A DNA stretch of 53,738 nucleotides from a virus: positions 1 to 53,738 of IMG/VR virus record IMGVR_UViG_3300020578_000107, one strand, 5' to 3'. Numbering within the stretch: position 1 is the first letter of the stretch; each line of letters begins with the position of its first letter. The notes under the pieces are model-generated. The model did not search any database and was not told where the DNA came from. It worked only from the letters and a program-made list of their open reading frames with translations. Both the position numbers and the translations under genes were made by a program. Below, in pieces: positions 52,887 to 53,738 of this stretch.

Positions 52887-53186
52887 ATGAAAACCTTTCA
52901 AGAGTTTATGATGATCGCCGAAGGAATGACGATGAGGGACTTCAAACAACAAAGAAGTCGCCAGAAGCAAAAAGAAAAGAGAGCAGCAGATAAGATTGCT
53001 CCTAATCGCAGAAAGGATATTCATACTGATAGATATTCTCCTGAGAGAGCAGCAAGACATCGTTTTAATGTAGATCCTGATTTTGATGAGGGCCCAGCAG
53101 CAGACGAAAGAAACTATCCTGGTGGTAAGTTGAAGAATCCTAAGAAGATTCGCAAGGCAAAAGCACTTGGAGAACTTGGTGGATAG
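52887..53186 (+). CDS. basic protein with T4-like capsid-targeting leader, 99 aa
   Basis: The protein starts MKTFQEFMMIAEGMTM, very close to the T4 capsid-targeting sequence MKTYQEFIAEA of internal proteins and Alt. I-A-E (residues 10-12) fits the (Leu/Ile)-x-Glu site of protease gp21, which would leave a mature protein from Gly13. The rest is highly basic (RDFKQQRSRQKQKEKRAADK) with an acidic patch (DPDFDEGPAADE) and a Lys-rich end. This suggests a DNA-associated internal head protein, inferred from the leader and charge. A CTAAATA box lies just upstream. Confidence 0.7.
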   Translation: MKTFQEFMMIAEGMTMRDFKQQRSRQKQKEKRAADKIAPNRRKDIHTDRYSPERAARHRFNVDPDFDEGPAADERNYPGGKLKNPKKIRKAKALGELGG

Positions 53187-53190
53187 TGGC

Positions 53191-53376
53191 ATGAAACAAA
53201 AATTTCCACTCGAACACTTAATCAAATACGATACCAAAGAAGTGTGGGTGATTTGTAACAGCGCAATTACTGCTATGGGTATTCCTGCGATAGTAGAGAA
53301 GTTTTATCCTGGTTATAAAGGAAAAATTGCCAACAGAGAATCCTTTGAAAAATTGAAGAACCAGTTGGCAAACTGA
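53191..53376 (+). CDS. small hypothetical protein, 61 aa
   Basis: The best start is ATG 53191 (MKQKFPLEHLIKYDTKEVWV), four bases after the previous stop; a longer TTG start at 53167 would overlap it. The protein has a short hydrophobic stretch (VWVICNSAITAMGIPAIV) and a Lys-rich C-terminal helix (KLKNQLAN). No motif is recognised. A terminator follows its stop at once, so it closes the VWA-52887-53191 group. Confidence 0.6.
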   Translation: MKQKFPLEHLIKYDTKEVWVICNSAITAMGIPAIVEKFYPGYKGKIANRESFEKLKNQLAN

Positions 53377-53382
53377 CCACTG

Positions 53383-53405
53383 GGGGTCCTAGTGACCCCT
53401 TTTTC
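53383..53405 (+). terminator. rho-independent terminator
   Basis: A perfect 6-bp stem GGGGTC/GACCCC (53383-53388 with 53394-53399), a CTAGT loop and a run of T form a clear terminator six bases after the stop of the 53191 gene. Confidence 0.85.
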
Positions 53406-53409
53406 GTTT

Positions 53410-53415
53410 TATAAT
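53410..53415 (+). promoter_or_regulatory. -10-like TATAAT before the CobS-like gene
   Basis: A perfect TATAAT lies 22 bp before the ATG at 53438, directly after the terminator. No good -35 box is seen at the normal spacing, so it is a weak or activator-dependent promoter at best. Confidence 0.35.
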
Positions 53416-53437
53416 GACTTTAGTTAAAAACTCCATT

Positions 53438-53738
53438 ATGTCTCGCACCAAAATGAACGACGATCAGATTCTCACCGATCTTCGAAATACTTTCGGTAAA
53501 GAATTTACTGCCGCAGATGTTCGTGGATATTGTGCGTCAAAAAATGTTTCTTATCCTACTGTAACCAAGCGTCTTGATCCCTTCAAAGTCGGTCGTGGTA
53601 AGTGGAATCTAGAAGTGACTCCAACCGTCATTGGTAAAATGGAGAAGGCATATCAAGCACCTGCCGCTCTGCCTGCTATCGAACAAAATCTCATTCCCGA
53701 TAAAGATGATACCTTCGTCAAGTTTGGTAACTTTAATG
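53438..53738 (+). CDS. cobS: CobS-like AAA+ ATPase, N-terminal part only
   Basis: The frame starts MSRTKMNDDQILTDLRNTFG and stays open to the window edge, about 100 residues. It begins with a winged-helix-like region (FTAADVRGYCASKNVSYPTV). The last visible residues (PDKDDTFVKFGNF) match what I remember immediately before the ATPase core of cyanophage CobS, the AAA+ cobaltochelatase-type subunit; Walker A would follow outside the window. It follows the CobT-like VWA gene with a terminator between, so the two may be separately controlled partners. Confidence 0.68.
   Translation, partial: MSRTKMNDDQILTDLRNTFGKEFTAADVRGYCASKNVSYPTVTKRLDPFKVGRGKWNLEVTPTVIGKMEKAYQAPAALPAIEQNLIPDKDDTFVKFGNFN

Noticed and set aside
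1-53738. tRNA genes, CRISPR arrays, insertion sequences, integrase or attachment sites
   Set aside because: None was seen on reading: no cloverleaf-like sequence, no spaced short repeats outside coding modules, no transposase or integrase motifs.

Overview
The window is a contiguous structural and replication-gene block of a T4-like marine myovirus, almost certainly a cyanophage of Prochlorococcus or Synechococcus. Four things point there: the T4 gene order 25-6-7-8 ... 13-14-15-16-17-18-19-20-67-21-22-23-3-uvsY-uvsW-55-47-46; the AT-rich base composition; late-promoter-like (A/T)ATAAATA boxes before many late genes; and genes typical of cyanophages, including a DUF3110-like protein between gp47 and gp46, a CobT-like VWA protein followed by the start of a CobS-like ATPase, and DUF4815/DPLAQSF tail proteins. 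All supported genes are on the + strand. No tRNA, integrase, insertion sequence or CRISPR array was seen. All family assignments are from reading the sequence, not from a database search.

Layout. 1-864: end of a hypothetical gene, a 41-aa small protein, then a 412-bp non-coding stretch with two good sigma-70-type promoters and GC-rich hairpins. 865-2841: accessory genes (small conserved proteins, a glycosyltransferase-like protein, a 46-aa basic protein with a strong terminator behind it). 2883-27155: baseplate and tail region with gp25, gp6, a giant 3992-aa gp7-like protein carrying a YHYH-like domain, gp8, and a large DUF4815-type protein that seems to have been interrupted by a Pro/Gly-rich linker and a split S74 chaperone domain. 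27157-29803: two small proteins, then neck proteins gp13 and gp14. 29850-35228: gp15, terminase small subunit gp16, a 42-aa Cys/basic protein, a 631-aa mosaic Cys/basic protein, terminase large subunit gp17 and a zinc-finger protein. 35315-43960: sheath, tube, portal, a gp67-like core protein, a structural protein, protease gp21, scaffold gp22 and major capsid gp23, closed by a strong terminator. 43981-50499: gp3-like protein, then recombination and late-transcription genes uvsY, uvsW, an unknown, gp55, gp47, the DUF3110-like gene and gp46. 50514-53738: a small Lys/Arg-rich protein, the metallopeptidase/VWA protein, two small genes, a terminator and the truncated CobS-like gene.

How they work together. 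gp25/6/7/8 and the large tail proteins build the baseplate and its appendages. gp13/14/15/3/18/19 build neck, sheath and tube. gp20/67/21/22/23 assemble and mature the prohead, which gp16/gp17 fill with DNA. UvsY, UvsW and gp46/47 run recombination-dependent replication. gp55 is the sigma factor expected to read the ATAAATA late promoters; its own gene sits behind a host-type promoter. The least explained parts are the mosaic Cys/basic protein between the terminase genes, the beta modules shared by gp7, gp8, gp14, gp15 and the tail proteins, the split S74 gene, a basic protein with a T4-like capsid-targeting leader, and the AAA+/VWA-metallopeptidase pair at the right end.
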